56,709 nt of DNA, from the NCBI RefSeq assembly GCF_000308655.1, contig NZ_BAGC01000045.1, positions 1 through 56,709 on the forward strand, given 5' to 3'. Positions 46,569-54,689 of this stretch are shown piece after piece. Position 1 is the stretch's first letter. Every line of letters begins with the position of its first letter. The translations under genes and the position numbers were made by a program. Under the pieces are notes generated by a model that ran no database searches, was not told the DNA's origin, and saw nothing but the letters and a program-made list of their open reading frames with translations. Origin of the DNA: Nocardia niigatensis NBRC 100131. GTDB lineage: Bacteria > Actinomycetota > Actinomycetes > Mycobacteriales > Mycobacteriaceae.

Positions 46569-47489
46569 TTAAACACCCTCGTTTCGATCACGTTCGCGCA
46601 GTGCGGATCGAACCGCAAGCCGGCAGCGGATCGCAAGTCCAGCCTTCAGCGCGGCCCGCAACGGGGCCTGCCACCAGTGCGGATGCCGGTCGGCCTGAAA
46701 ACGATAGGCGCTGGCGTGGTGCGCCGGCAGCATGGTTTCCGGATGACGACCCGCGGCATGCCCCTTGGCGTGCGTGACCTCCGCGGACGGCACGAAGACA
46801 TTGTGCCAGCCGGCCTTGCCCATCCGATCACCGAAGTCCACGTCCTCCATGTACATGAAGTAGCGGGAGTCGAAACCGTCGATGGAGTCGAAGGCGGCGC
46901 GGCGCACCAGCAGGCACGAACCCGACAGCCAGCCGACCGAGCGCTCGGAGATCTCCTCGTTGTCCTGGCGGTAACGCAGGGTCCACGGGTTCTTGGGCCA
47001 GATGGTGCCCAGGATGGCGTGGCCGGCGCCGTCGGCGATGCCGGGCACCGAGCGCGCGGACGGGTAGGTACTGCCGTCCGGCTCGAGCACCATCGGGCCC
47101 AGGGCGCCGGCGCGCGGCCAGCGGCGGGCGGCGGCCAGCAACTCGTCGATGGAGTCGGTGCCCCAGCGCACATCCGGGTTGGCGATGACGATGAACTCGA
47201 TGTCCGGGTCGATCTCGGCGACCGCGCGGTTGATGGCGCCGCCGTAGCCGATATTGCCGCCGGTGCGCAGCAGGCGCACGTGGGAGTTGGCTTCGGCCGC
47301 CAGTTCCGGGGTGCCGTCCACCGAGCCGTTGTCGGCCAGGATGACCTGCGGCTTCTCACCGGTGGCGGTGGCGAGCGTGCTGATGAAATGTTCCAGGTGC
47401 TCGCCGGGCGAGTAGGTCACCGTGACGACGGCCAGCTGCGGTTTTTTGTCCGCGGCGGGGGGTTGTCCGACAGAATCCGAGGGGCTCAC
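46569..47489 (-). CDS. wbbL: Rhamnosyltransferase (WbbL type)
   Basis: Transfers rhamnose from dTDP-rhamnose to GlcNAc-diphosphodecaprenol, building the linker between arabinogalactan and peptidoglycan. The 306-residue GT2 protein has VVTVTYSPGEHLEHF, the ANPDVRWGTDS metal-binding segment and the DGFDSRYFMYMEDVDF acceptor segment. The GTG start at 47487-47489 overlaps the rmlD stop by 4 bases. It is followed by manB, so rmlD-wbbL-manB act as one unit. Confidence 0.93.
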   Translation of the reverse strand: MSPSDSVGQPPAADKKPQLAVVTVTYSPGEHLEHFISTLATATGEKPQVILADNGSVDGTPELAAEANSHVRLLRTGGNIGYGGAINRAVAEIDPDIEFIVIANPDVRWGTDSIDELLAAARRWPRAGALGPMVLEPDGSTYPSARSVPGIADGAGHAILGTIWPKNPWTLRYRQDNEEISERSVGWLSGSCLLVRRAAFDSIDGFDSRYFMYMEDVDFGDRMGKAGWHNVFVPSAEVTHAKGHAAGRHPETMLPAHHASAYRFQADRHPHWWQAPLRAALKAGLAIRCRLAVRSALRERDRNEGV

Positions 47490-48394
47490 GGGGGCCCAGG
47501 ATAGTCGGAGATGGCGGCCAGTGCGTCGTTCAGTGCCAGCTTCCAGTGACGCAGCGGCGACAGACCCGCAGCGGCCCACGAATTGCCCGAAAGGACCGAA
47601 TATGCCGGGCGCGGAGCGGGTCTCGGGAAATCCTCGGTGCCGCAGGGCTGTACGCGTTCCGGGTCCGCGCCGAGGCCGGAGAAGACGGCCCGGGCCAGAT
47701 CGAACCAACTGGCCTGTCCGGCATTGGTGGCGTGCAGGATTCGGGGTGTACCGGGGTTGCCGGGCCGGCCCGCCAGTTCCAGCAGGCCCGCCGCGAGATC
47801 GGGCGCGTAGGTGGGCGAACCGATCTGGTCGCGCACCACGGTGAGGGTGTCGCGTTCCCGTTCCAGCCGTCGCATGGTGGCCACGAAGTCGGCCCCCACA
47901 CCGGTGTAGACCCACGCGGTGCGCACGATGTCCGCGGTGGGCGCGAACTCCAGAACCGCTTGTTCCCCAGCCAGTTTGGACCGCCCGTACACGGTGGCCG
48001 GTCCGGTCGGATCGTGCGGTTCATACGGATGCGTCCCGGTGCCGGGGAAGACGTAGTCGGTGGAGACGTGGATCAGCCGCGCGCCGTGCTCGGCGCACAC
48101 CCGGGCCAGCACGCCCGGCCCGGTGGCGTTCACCGCGAAGGCGGCGTCCACCTCGGTCTCGGCCCGGTCCACGGCGGTGTAGGCGGCGCAGTTGATCAGC
48201 ACGTCGCCGGGATTCACCAGCTTGCGCACGGCGTCGGCGTCGGTGATGTCGAGATCGGTGTGGGCCAGGCCACGCGCATCCGGCGCGAGCGTCAGCAGCG
48301 CGCGCCCGAGCTGGCCGCGCGCGCCCGTCACCAGCAGTCGCGCGGAATCCGGGCGCGGTCGGCCGTTGGCAGGGCTCACGTCATGGGCGGTCAC
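47486..48394 (-). CDS. rmlD: dTDP-4-dehydrorhamnose reductase
   Basis: Last step of dTDP-rhamnose synthesis. The 302-residue SDR protein has LLVTGARGQLG, the YxxxK motif in VYGRSKLAGE, HVSTDYVFPG and the WVYTGVGADFV segment. I start at the GTG at 48392-48394; the open frame goes further upstream to 48511 without family match, into the divergent lcp promoter. Overlaps wbbL by 4 bases. Confidence 0.94.
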   Translation of the reverse strand: MTAHDVSPANGRPRPDSARLLVTGARGQLGRALLTLAPDARGLAHTDLDITDADAVRKLVNPGDVLINCAAYTAVDRAETEVDAAFAVNATGPGVLARVCAEHGARLIHVSTDYVFPGTGTHPYEPHDPTGPATVYGRSKLAGEQAVLEFAPTADIVRTAWVYTGVGADFVATMRRLERERDTLTVVRDQIGSPTYAPDLAAGLLELAGRPGNPGTPRILHATNAGQASWFDLARAVFSGLGADPERVQPCGTEDFPRPAPRPAYSVLSGNSWAAAGLSPLRHWKLALNDALAAISDYPGPP

Positions 48395-48550
48395 GGCTGT
48401 CAGTGTGGCACGGCCCCCGCACGACTCACGGAGTCGGCGATACGGCAACATCGCCGCTACCGCCACTAGCCTGGCCAGTGGGGGCATTCCCATCGACGCG
48501 ACCTCGCTCATCGGGGTCCGCTCGGCCGAAGACGCGAAAGGGAGATCGGG

Positions 48551-50062
48551 TTGCCGGACCGCACCTGGGCATCCGCGCCGCTACCAACACGCTCCGCCGG
48601 GGGCCCGCGGGGGCGGCGGAACGGCGGGCGGGGCCGGGTGCTGGTGGCCGTGATCTCGGTGCTGGTGCTGACGCTGACCGGATTGGGCTGGCACAGCGTG
48701 GATCAGCTGGTGTCGGGCATCGAGCGGATCGGCAATCTGGGCCTCGGCGGCGACAAGGCCGACGGCGCGACCGACATCCTGATGGTCGGCATCGACTCCC
48801 GCACCGACGCGCACGGAAAACCGCTCACCTCCGATGAATTGGCCATGCTGCACGCCGGCGACGACGGCGAGGGCGGGCTCAATACCGACACCATCGTGCT
48901 CATCCGGGTGCCCAACGACGGCAGTTCGGCGACCGCCATCTCCATTCCCCGCGACTCCTACGTCGACATCCCCGGCTTCGGCATGGGGAAGATCAACTCC
49001 GCTTACGGCGTCACCAAGGCGACCACGCAGCAGAAGCTGATCGACAAGGGCACCGATCCGGCCGAGGCCGACCGCCAGTCGACGCAGGCCGGGCGGCAGG
49101 CGCTGATCAAGACGGTGGCCGGCCTCACCGGCATCACCGTCGATCACTACGCCGAGGTCGGGCTGCTGGGCTTCGTACTGCTCACCGATGCCGTCGGCGG
49201 CGTCGACGTCTGCCTGAACAACGCGGTGGACGAACCGCTTTCGGGCGCGGACTTCCCCGCCGGGGAACAGAAGCTCGATGGCGCAAAGGCTTTGAGCTTC
49301 GTACGCCAGCGCCACGACCTGCCGCGCGGCGACCTGGACCGCATCGTGCGCCAGCAGGTGTACATGGCGCAGCTGGTGCATCAGGTGCTCAGCGCCAAGA
49401 CGCTCACCAGCCCGGGCCGGTTGAAGGACCTCAGCGATGCCGTCGGCCGCACCATCGTGCTCGACAACGGCTGGGACGTGATCAGCTTCCTGCACGAGCT
49501 GCAGGACCTGTCCGGCGGTCAGGTGAAGTTCGAGACCATCCCGGTCAAGGACCTCAACGGCTGGACCGACAATGGCGAGTCCGTGGTCCGGGTGGATCCG
49601 ACCGCGGTGCACAGGTACGTGGCCAAGGCCGTCGGTGACCACGACGGCGCGAGCGAGGGCGGGGTGGACCCGTCCTCCGTCACCGTCGACGTGTTCAACG
49701 CCTCGGGCACCGGCGGACTGGCCGCGCAGGCGGCACAGACGCTGGCGGCCAAGGGTTTCCGCACCGGCACGGTGGACAACTGGATCGGCGGCCCGATCCA
49801 GAGCAGCCGGGTGCTGGCGGCCTCGGGCGGCGACCCGAAGGCGCGGGCGGTGGCGCAGGCGCTGGGCGGGCTGCCGGTGATGGCGCAATCGGGCCTGTCC
49901 GAGGGCTCGATTCGCGTGGTGCTGGCGAGTGACTACGCTGGTCCGGGTTCGGCGACCGGCAGCGCCGCCATCGACTTCTCCGGAAGCATTTCGACCGCGA
50001 CGCCGGTGCCACCCGCCCCGCCCATCGACGCCGGTACGAACGGACCGAAATGCGTGAACTGA
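48551..50062 (+). CDS. LytR-CpsA-Psr family cell-wall ligase
   Basis: LCP proteins attach arabinogalactan to peptidoglycan outside the membrane. The 503-residue product has an N-terminal TM helix (about 30-48), the LCP domain (75-300; MVGIDSRTD, SIPRDSYVDIPGFG, KALSFVRQRHDLPRGDLDR) and a C-terminal LytR_C domain (about 375-460; VTVDVFNASGTGGLAAQ). TTG at 48551 follows GGGAGA. It diverges from rmlD and overlaps the next gene by 13 bases. Same location as Rv3267. Confidence 0.95.
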   Translation: MPDRTWASAPLPTRSAGGPRGRRNGGRGRVLVAVISVLVLTLTGLGWHSVDQLVSGIERIGNLGLGGDKADGATDILMVGIDSRTDAHGKPLTSDELAMLHAGDDGEGGLNTDTIVLIRVPNDGSSATAISIPRDSYVDIPGFGMGKINSAYGVTKATTQQKLIDKGTDPAEADRQSTQAGRQALIKTVAGLTGITVDHYAEVGLLGFVLLTDAVGGVDVCLNNAVDEPLSGADFPAGEQKLDGAKALSFVRQRHDLPRGDLDRIVRQQVYMAQLVHQVLSAKTLTSPGRLKDLSDAVGRTIVLDNGWDVISFLHELQDLSGGQVKFETIPVKDLNGWTDNGESVVRVDPTAVHRYVAKAVGDHDGASEGGVDPSSVTVDVFNASGTGGLAAQAAQTLAAKGFRTGTVDNWIGGPIQSSRVLAASGGDPKARAVAQALGGLPVMAQSGLSEGSIRVVLASDYAGPGSATGSAAIDFSGSISTATPVPPAPPIDAGTNGPKCVN

Positions 50063-50766
50063 ACGAGACCCTCACCGAAGCGGTACTCGACCCCATCCTC
50101 GCTCGCGACCCCGCGGGCCCGCGCATCACCTACTACGACGACGCCACCGGCGCGCGGATCGAGCTGTCCGCGCTGACGCTGGCCAACTGGGCGGCCAAGA
50201 CCGCCAATATGATCCGCGACGAATTCGGGCTGTCCTCGGGCGCCCGGGTCGCGGTGCTGCTGCCCGCGCACTGGCAGACCGCGGCCGTGCTGCTGGGCTG
50301 CTGGTGGGCGGGCGTGGAGGTGGTGTTGCACGCCGATCCCGACGCCGAACTGGCGCTGGTCACCGCCGACCGCATCGACGAGGCGGACGGCATCGCGGAG
50401 GTCGCCGCCCTCTCGCTGGATCCGATGGGTATGCCGGTACGCGATCTGCCGATCGGCATCACCGACTACGCCACCTCCGTGCGTGTGCACGGCGACCAGT
50501 TCCATCCGCGCGGCATCGGCTGCGCCCTCGACGGCACCTCCGTCTCCGCGGTCCTCGACGAGGCCCGCAAATCCGCTGCCCGCCAGGGCTTCACCGCCGA
50601 GGACCGGGTGCTGTCGACCGCGTCCTGGGACACCCCGGCCGAACTGGTCGACGGCTTCGTCGCGATCCTCGCCGCCGGCGCCTCCCTGGTTCAGGTCGCC
50701 AACCCCGACCCGGCCGCGCAGGAACGCCGCATCGCATCGGAAAGGGTCACGGCCCAGCGACACTGA
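50050..50766 (+). CDS. TIGR03089 family protein (Rv3268-like)
   Basis: The 238-residue product resembles the N-terminal part of acyl-CoA synthetases (adenylating enzymes): ELSALTLANWAAKTANMIRDE and VAVLLPAHWQTAAVLLGCWWAG. It lacks the ATP-binding and C-terminal domains, so adenylation is unlikely. The function is unknown. The ATG overlaps the lcp gene by 13 bases, as Rv3267-Rv3268 do. It ends before a strong terminator. Confidence 0.9.
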   Translation: MRELNETLTEAVLDPILARDPAGPRITYYDDATGARIELSALTLANWAAKTANMIRDEFGLSSGARVAVLLPAHWQTAAVLLGCWWAGVEVVLHADPDAELALVTADRIDEADGIAEVAALSLDPMGMPVRDLPIGITDYATSVRVHGDQFHPRGIGCALDGTSVSAVLDEARKSAARQGFTAEDRVLSTASWDTPAELVDGFVAILAAGASLVQVANPDPAAQERRIASERVTAQRH

Positions 50767-50781
50767 CCGGTTTACTGCACG

Positions 50782-50815
50782 CGAGCCTCCTACCCGGGTA
50801 GGAGGCTCGTTTCCC
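50782..50815 (+). terminator. Rho-independent terminator after the TIGR03089 gene
   Basis: A 28-base perfect palindrome (50782-50809), with CGAGCCTCCTACCC forming one arm, followed by TTTCCC. Confidence 0.85.
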
Positions 50816-50885
50816 TCCGGAGGATGTTTCTCGCCCGCATGGGTTTCCGTACCGTGGAATCATCCGACGACAAGGGAGTCCCGCG

Positions 50886-52202
50886 ATGATGAGTCCGCGA
50901 TACTGGGCCCGCTGGGCGGTCGAGCACGGCACGCCGCGGTGGGTGTTGCGCCTGCAGGCTCGCCGCGACAATCCGTTCGCGAAGCTGATCACCACCTCGG
51001 AAGCGCTGCACGACCCGTATCCGCAGATCGAGGAGATTCGCTTCCGTGGCCGTCTGGTCCACACCCCGTACACCTGGGCCACGGCCGACTACGAGCTGAC
51101 CCGCGCCATCCTGCGCGACAATCGCTTCGGCGCCTTCGGGCCCGATGGCGTGGATATGCCGGGGTGGCTGCGCGATCGGCTCAAGCGAGCGCAGACTCCG
51201 CCGAATCCGGTCGAGCCGCCGTCGATGCTGATGATCGATCCGCCGGATCACACGCGCATCCGCAAGTCGGTGTCGGCGGCGTTCACCCCGCGCGCCATCG
51301 GCCGGCTGCGCGACCGAGTGGAGTCGGTGACGGCCGAACTGCTGGACGCGTTGCCGCCGGACGGTTCCGCCGATCTGATCGGGGCCTTCGCCCAGCAGGT
51401 GCCGATCGCGATCATCACCGAGATGCTGGGTTTCCCGCACGCCTCCCGCGACGAGTTCCTCAGCTGGGGCGACGCCGCGAGCCCACTGCTGGACATCGGC
51501 ATATCCTGGCGGACCTGGCGCGACGCCTACACGGCCATGGGCGTCATGGACGAGTATCTGAACGGGCACCTGGCCGAACTGCGGCGCGCGCCCGGCGAGG
51601 ACATCCTGTCCAGTCTGGTGACGGCCGGAGAGCTGAACGAGCGTGAACTCAAGGCGACCGCGAGCCTGCTGATGGGCGCGGGATTCGAGACCACGGTCAA
51701 TCTGATCGGCAACGGCGTCGTCCAATTGCTCTCGCATCCGGAGCAGCTGGCCATGCTGCGCGCGGACCCGGATCTGTGGCCGCAGGCGGTGGACGAGATC
51801 CTGCGCTTCGATCCGCCGGTCACCATGACCGCGCGAATCGCCCTGTGCGACGCCGAAGTTGGTGACTACCGGCTACCGGCGGGCGCGGTGATCGTGATGT
51901 CGCTGGCGGGCGCGAACCGGGATCCGCGGAAGTTCGATAACCCCAACCGTTTCGACATCACCCGCGCCGACGCCCGCGAGCATCTGACCTTCTCCAGCGG
52001 CATCCACACCTGCCTGGGTGCGAGCCTGGCCCGCATGGAGGGCGTCTACGCGCTGCGCGCGCTGTTCGACAACTTCCCGGATCTCACCCTGGAGGGCACG
52101 CCCGAACGCCGCCGGCTCTACACCCTGCACGGCTACGCGCACATGCCCGCGAAGCTGGGCCGCCGCGCCACCGCCGACGTGTCATCGACTGCGGCTCAGT
52201 AG
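50886..52202 (+). CDS. Cytochrome P450
   Basis: The 438-residue product has the I-helix LLMGAGFETTVNLIGN (acid-alcohol-like ET pair), the EILRF ExxR motif and the heme loop FSSGIHTCLGASLA with Cys376. These are typical of soluble actinobacterial CYP families. The substrate is unknown. AAGGGAG precedes the ATG. It ends tail-to-tail with the esterase, overlapping by 7 bases, so the two converge and may interfere in transcription. No ferredoxin gene is adjacent, so the redox partner is elsewhere. Confidence 0.95.
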   Translation: MMSPRYWARWAVEHGTPRWVLRLQARRDNPFAKLITTSEALHDPYPQIEEIRFRGRLVHTPYTWATADYELTRAILRDNRFGAFGPDGVDMPGWLRDRLKRAQTPPNPVEPPSMLMIDPPDHTRIRKSVSAAFTPRAIGRLRDRVESVTAELLDALPPDGSADLIGAFAQQVPIAIITEMLGFPHASRDEFLSWGDAASPLLDIGISWRTWRDAYTAMGVMDEYLNGHLAELRRAPGEDILSSLVTAGELNERELKATASLLMGAGFETTVNLIGNGVVQLLSHPEQLAMLRADPDLWPQAVDEILRFDPPVTMTARIALCDAEVGDYRLPAGAVIVMSLAGANRDPRKFDNPNRFDITRADAREHLTFSSGIHTCLGASLARMEGVYALRALFDNFPDLTLEGTPERRRLYTLHGYAHMPAKLGRRATADVSSTAAQ

Positions 52203-53755
52203 AACCCGACCACGTCGTCGCCCCACACGGTGTTGCGGTCGCGGTCGGGATCGTCGATGACGCGGTCCGCGTTGTCGATGACCAACGTGGTGCGGGTCGC
52301 GGCGCTGTAGGGCGGCCAGTGCTTGGAGCCGTCGATGGCGGCGGGCACGCCGTATTCGGCGAAGGCCAGCCAGCGGCGCATCATGCGACCCGAAACATCC
52401 TGTGCCGCTTTGCGTCCGCCCAGCCAGAAGGTGGGGTCGTAGTCGAAGGAGCCGAAATTGCCGAAGATGTAGGGCAATTCGGTGGCGTGACCGGCGCCGA
52501 CCCGGGCGGCCTTGAGCATCGGGGTGGCGTGGTCGAAGCGGTACATCCAGGTCGGCGAGTGCGCGGAATGCGCGTCGGCCACCCAGTGCGAGGGCATGCG
52601 GAAGGCGGCGTCGGTGGACATGGTGAGCGCGCCGCGCGGGGTACTGGACTCGTAGGCGGAGGCGATCTCGGCCAGCCGTTCCGGCGACATGCCGGGATGC
52701 TCGGCGGCCACCCCGCGCAGCATGGCGTTCACCGCGTCCGGGGTGACCGGCATGATCGGTGAGCGGAACAGCCGGAACAGCGAGGCCTCGTCCTTGTTGG
52801 TGCCGATGATCAGCGGCACCCGGTGCGACCGGCCCTGCTGGAAGCGTTCGCTCGGGTAGGCGGGCAGCAGGTTGCCGTCCACCACGGGCGCGGCGGCCAG
52901 CCGGCCGGGTTCGCGCAGCGGCACCTCGTCGAGCAGGGCGCCGGCCGCGGTCACGATGCGTTCGATCGGCATGGTGAGCAGGTCGGCCGAGCGGTCGGGG
53001 GTCAGTTCCAGCAGTTCCAGGTAGCGCTTGGCCACGACGGCCGCGCGTTCGGGCCCGAAAACCGTGGTGGCGGGCGGGGATTGGGCGATCGCGCGGTGGA
53101 ACAGGCCCGCCGACAGCGGCGAGGTGAGCAGTGCGGTGACACAGCCCGCGCCGGAGGATTCGCCGAAGATGGTGACATTGCCCGGATCGCCGCCGAAGGC
53201 CGCGGCATTGTCGCGCACCCACTGCAGGGCGGCGATCTGGTCGTGCAGGCCCAGGTTGGGGACGAATTCCTCGCCGAGCGAGGACAGGTCGAGGAAACCC
53301 AGCGCCCCGAGCCGGTAGTTGACGGCGACCACGATCACGTCGCCGGCCTCGGCCAGCCGCTTGCCGTCGTAGATGGCCTGAGCTGCGGTACCCAGGCAGA
53401 AGGCGCCGCCGTGCAGCCACACCATGACCGGGCGGAGCTCGTCGGCGTCGGTGGCCGGGGCCCAGACATTGAGCCAGAGGCAGTTCTCGCCCATGCGGAG
53501 GGTGCCGTCGACGGGCACGAAGCCGGGGGTCTGCGGTGCGACGTCGCCGAAGCGGACGCATTCGCGGACCCCGGTCCAGGATTGCGGGGGCTGGGGCAAT
53601 CGGAAGCGGTTGGGCCCGGCCGTGCTGGCCCCGTACGGAATCCCGCGCCACAGCGCCACCGCACCGTCCAGCACACCGGACACCTCGCCGTTCGCGGTCC
53701 GCGCCACTGGCGCGCCCTCGCGTTCCGACAGCGTGTCGAAGAATCGAGTGCTCAC
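52196..53755 (-). CDS. Type B carboxylesterase
   Basis: Alpha/beta hydrolase cleaving carboxylic esters, probably cytosolic as no signal peptide is seen. The 519-residue product has the oxyanion HGGAFCLG (115-122), the nucleophile elbow FGESSGAG with Ser200, the NKDEASLF acid and the GHATELPYIFG histidine, so the triad is complete. I use GTG 53755 with GAGGAGG in front; the frame continues upstream to 53968 without family match. It converges on the P450 gene. Confidence 0.93.
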   Translation of the reverse strand: MSTRFFDTLSEREGAPVARTANGEVSGVLDGAVALWRGIPYGASTAGPNRFRLPQPPQSWTGVRECVRFGDVAPQTPGFVPVDGTLRMGENCLWLNVWAPATDADELRPVMVWLHGGAFCLGTAAQAIYDGKRLAEAGDVIVVAVNYRLGALGFLDLSSLGEEFVPNLGLHDQIAALQWVRDNAAAFGGDPGNVTIFGESSGAGCVTALLTSPLSAGLFHRAIAQSPPATTVFGPERAAVVAKRYLELLELTPDRSADLLTMPIERIVTAAGALLDEVPLREPGRLAAAPVVDGNLLPAYPSERFQQGRSHRVPLIIGTNKDEASLFRLFRSPIMPVTPDAVNAMLRGVAAEHPGMSPERLAEIASAYESSTPRGALTMSTDAAFRMPSHWVADAHSAHSPTWMYRFDHATPMLKAARVGAGHATELPYIFGNFGSFDYDPTFWLGGRKAAQDVSGRMMRRWLAFAEYGVPAAIDGSKHWPPYSAATRTTLVIDNADRVIDDPDRDRNTVWGDDVVGFY

Positions 53756-53866
53756 ACCGCACCTCCTCGTACTCCGTAAATCGAGGGTACTGGGTGGCCG
53801 GTCGCGCACCACGGGATCGAGGCCAGCGCGCCGCCGGCGCGCGCCCGCGTCGTCTACGCTGAGCGG

Positions 53867-54088
53867 GTGCCGAGCTACGCGTATCGATGCCGCAGCTGCG
53901 GCGACACTTTCGAGCTGACCCGCCCCATGGCCGAGGCCTCCGCCCCGGCGACCTGCCCGGAGGGGCACGGGGACACCGTCAAACTCCTGACCACCTTCGG
54001 GACCGTGACGCGCGGCGGTTCCACGCCCGCGGCCGCTCCGGCCCCGTCCGGCGGTGGCGGTTGCTGTGGTGGCGGCTGCTGTAGCTGA
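53867..54088 (+). CDS. FmdB-family zinc ribbon protein
   Basis: The 73-residue product has the FmdB ribbon: YAYRCRSCGDTFEL, then TCPEGHGD, with four cysteine/histidine ligands, and a Gly/Cys-rich tail (GGCCGGGCCS). The FmdB family is a putative regulator with zinc-binding ends; the function is not known. GTG at 53867 has no strong ribosome binding site. It is not close to the next gene (115 bases). Confidence 0.88.
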   Translation: MPSYAYRCRSCGDTFELTRPMAEASAPATCPEGHGDTVKLLTTFGTVTRGGSTPAAAPAPSGGGGCCGGGCCS

Positions 54089-54163
54089 TCCGGCGCCCGA
54101 TGGAATGTGGCGGGCATTGTATATGGGCCACTGCGAAGGCTTCTAGAGTTCGAGGAAAACGCG

Positions 54164-54169
54164 TAGAAT
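54164..54169 (+). promoter_or_regulatory. Possible -10 hexamer of the Gly/Trp-repeat gene
   Basis: TAGAAT at 54164-54169 would give a start site near 54176 and a leader of about 28 bases. The -35 region is poor (TTCTAG at a 17-base spacing), so this is tentative. Confidence 0.3.
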
Positions 54170-54203
54170 TCCAGCAGGTCGGGACAGCATCTGGAGCCCT
54201 ATC

Positions 54204-54584
54204 ATGACCGAGAGAAAGAATTCACGCACAAGGTTCGCAAGATTGGCGGCCGCCGCCGGTATAGCAGCAATCGCCGCCATTCCGGTCGCCGCAGCCGCGG
54301 CGAAGGCGCCGCCAGCGCAAGCTACGACTCCCACGTCCGCGACCCAACCTGTCGACAATCCTGGCTGGGGCGGCGGGCACGGCTGGGGCGGCGGCCATGG
54401 TTGGGGGAACGGCCCCGGCTGGGGCGGTGGTCACGGTTGGGGGAACGGCAACGGCTGGGGTTGGGGCAACGGCTGGGGCTGGGGCAACGGCTGGGGCTGG
54501 GGCAACGGCAACGGCTGGGGATGGAATCCCGGCTGGGGGAACTGGTGGAACATACCCGGCCTGGGTGGCTGGGGCAGCTTCTAG
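54204..54584 (+). CDS. Exported Gly/Trp-repeat protein
   Basis: The 126-residue product has a signal peptide (basic MTERKNSRTRFAR, Ala-rich core, cleavage around AKAPPAQA), then about 75 residues built from repeats of the type GWGGGH, GWGNG and GWGW, with 17 tryptophans and almost no charge. The end is GLGGWGSF. TGGAG precedes the ATG at good spacing. No known family fits; Trp-Gly repeat domains could be adhesive, membrane-active or a substrate for modification. The next gene, 105 bases on, encodes a VioD-like flavoprotein. The coding DNA itself is a repeat (54362-54540). Confidence 0.75.
   Translation: MTERKNSRTRFARLAAAAGIAAIAAIPVAAAAAKAPPAQATTPTSATQPVDNPGWGGGHGWGGGHGWGNGPGWGGGHGWGNGNGWGWGNGWGWGNGWGWGNGNGWGWNPGWGNWWNIPGLGGWGSF
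54362..54540 (+). repeat. Short degenerate tandem repeats in the Gly/Trp gene
   Basis: Units of GGCTGGGG followed by CAAC or GGCGGGCAC recur with mixed periods of 12, 18 and 24 bases. The codons for Gly and Trp are nearly uniform (GGC/GGG, TGG), so the array could expand or contract by slippage or recombination. Confidence 0.7.
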
Positions 54585-54594
54585 CGCCAGGGAT

Positions 54595-54626
54595 CGAGCC
54601 CGGACACGCACCGCGTGCCGGGCTCG
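54595..54626 (+). terminator. Hairpin after the Gly/Trp gene
   Basis: Nine-base arms CGAGCCCGG (54595-54603) and CCGGGCTCG (54618-54626), with an inner small stem. No T run follows, so it might only slow polymerase or protect the upstream mRNA 3' end. Partial read-through into the monooxygenase is possible. Confidence 0.4.
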
Positions 54627-54689
54627 GTCGCATCGAATACCACTCGGGTGGAGCAAGATTCGACCAACTGGGCTGGAGCCGGTGACGAA

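Noticed and set aside
54362..54540. CRISPR-like array
   Set aside because: The repeats are short, unevenly spaced, in frame and part of a signal-peptide protein, with no unique spacers or cas genes.
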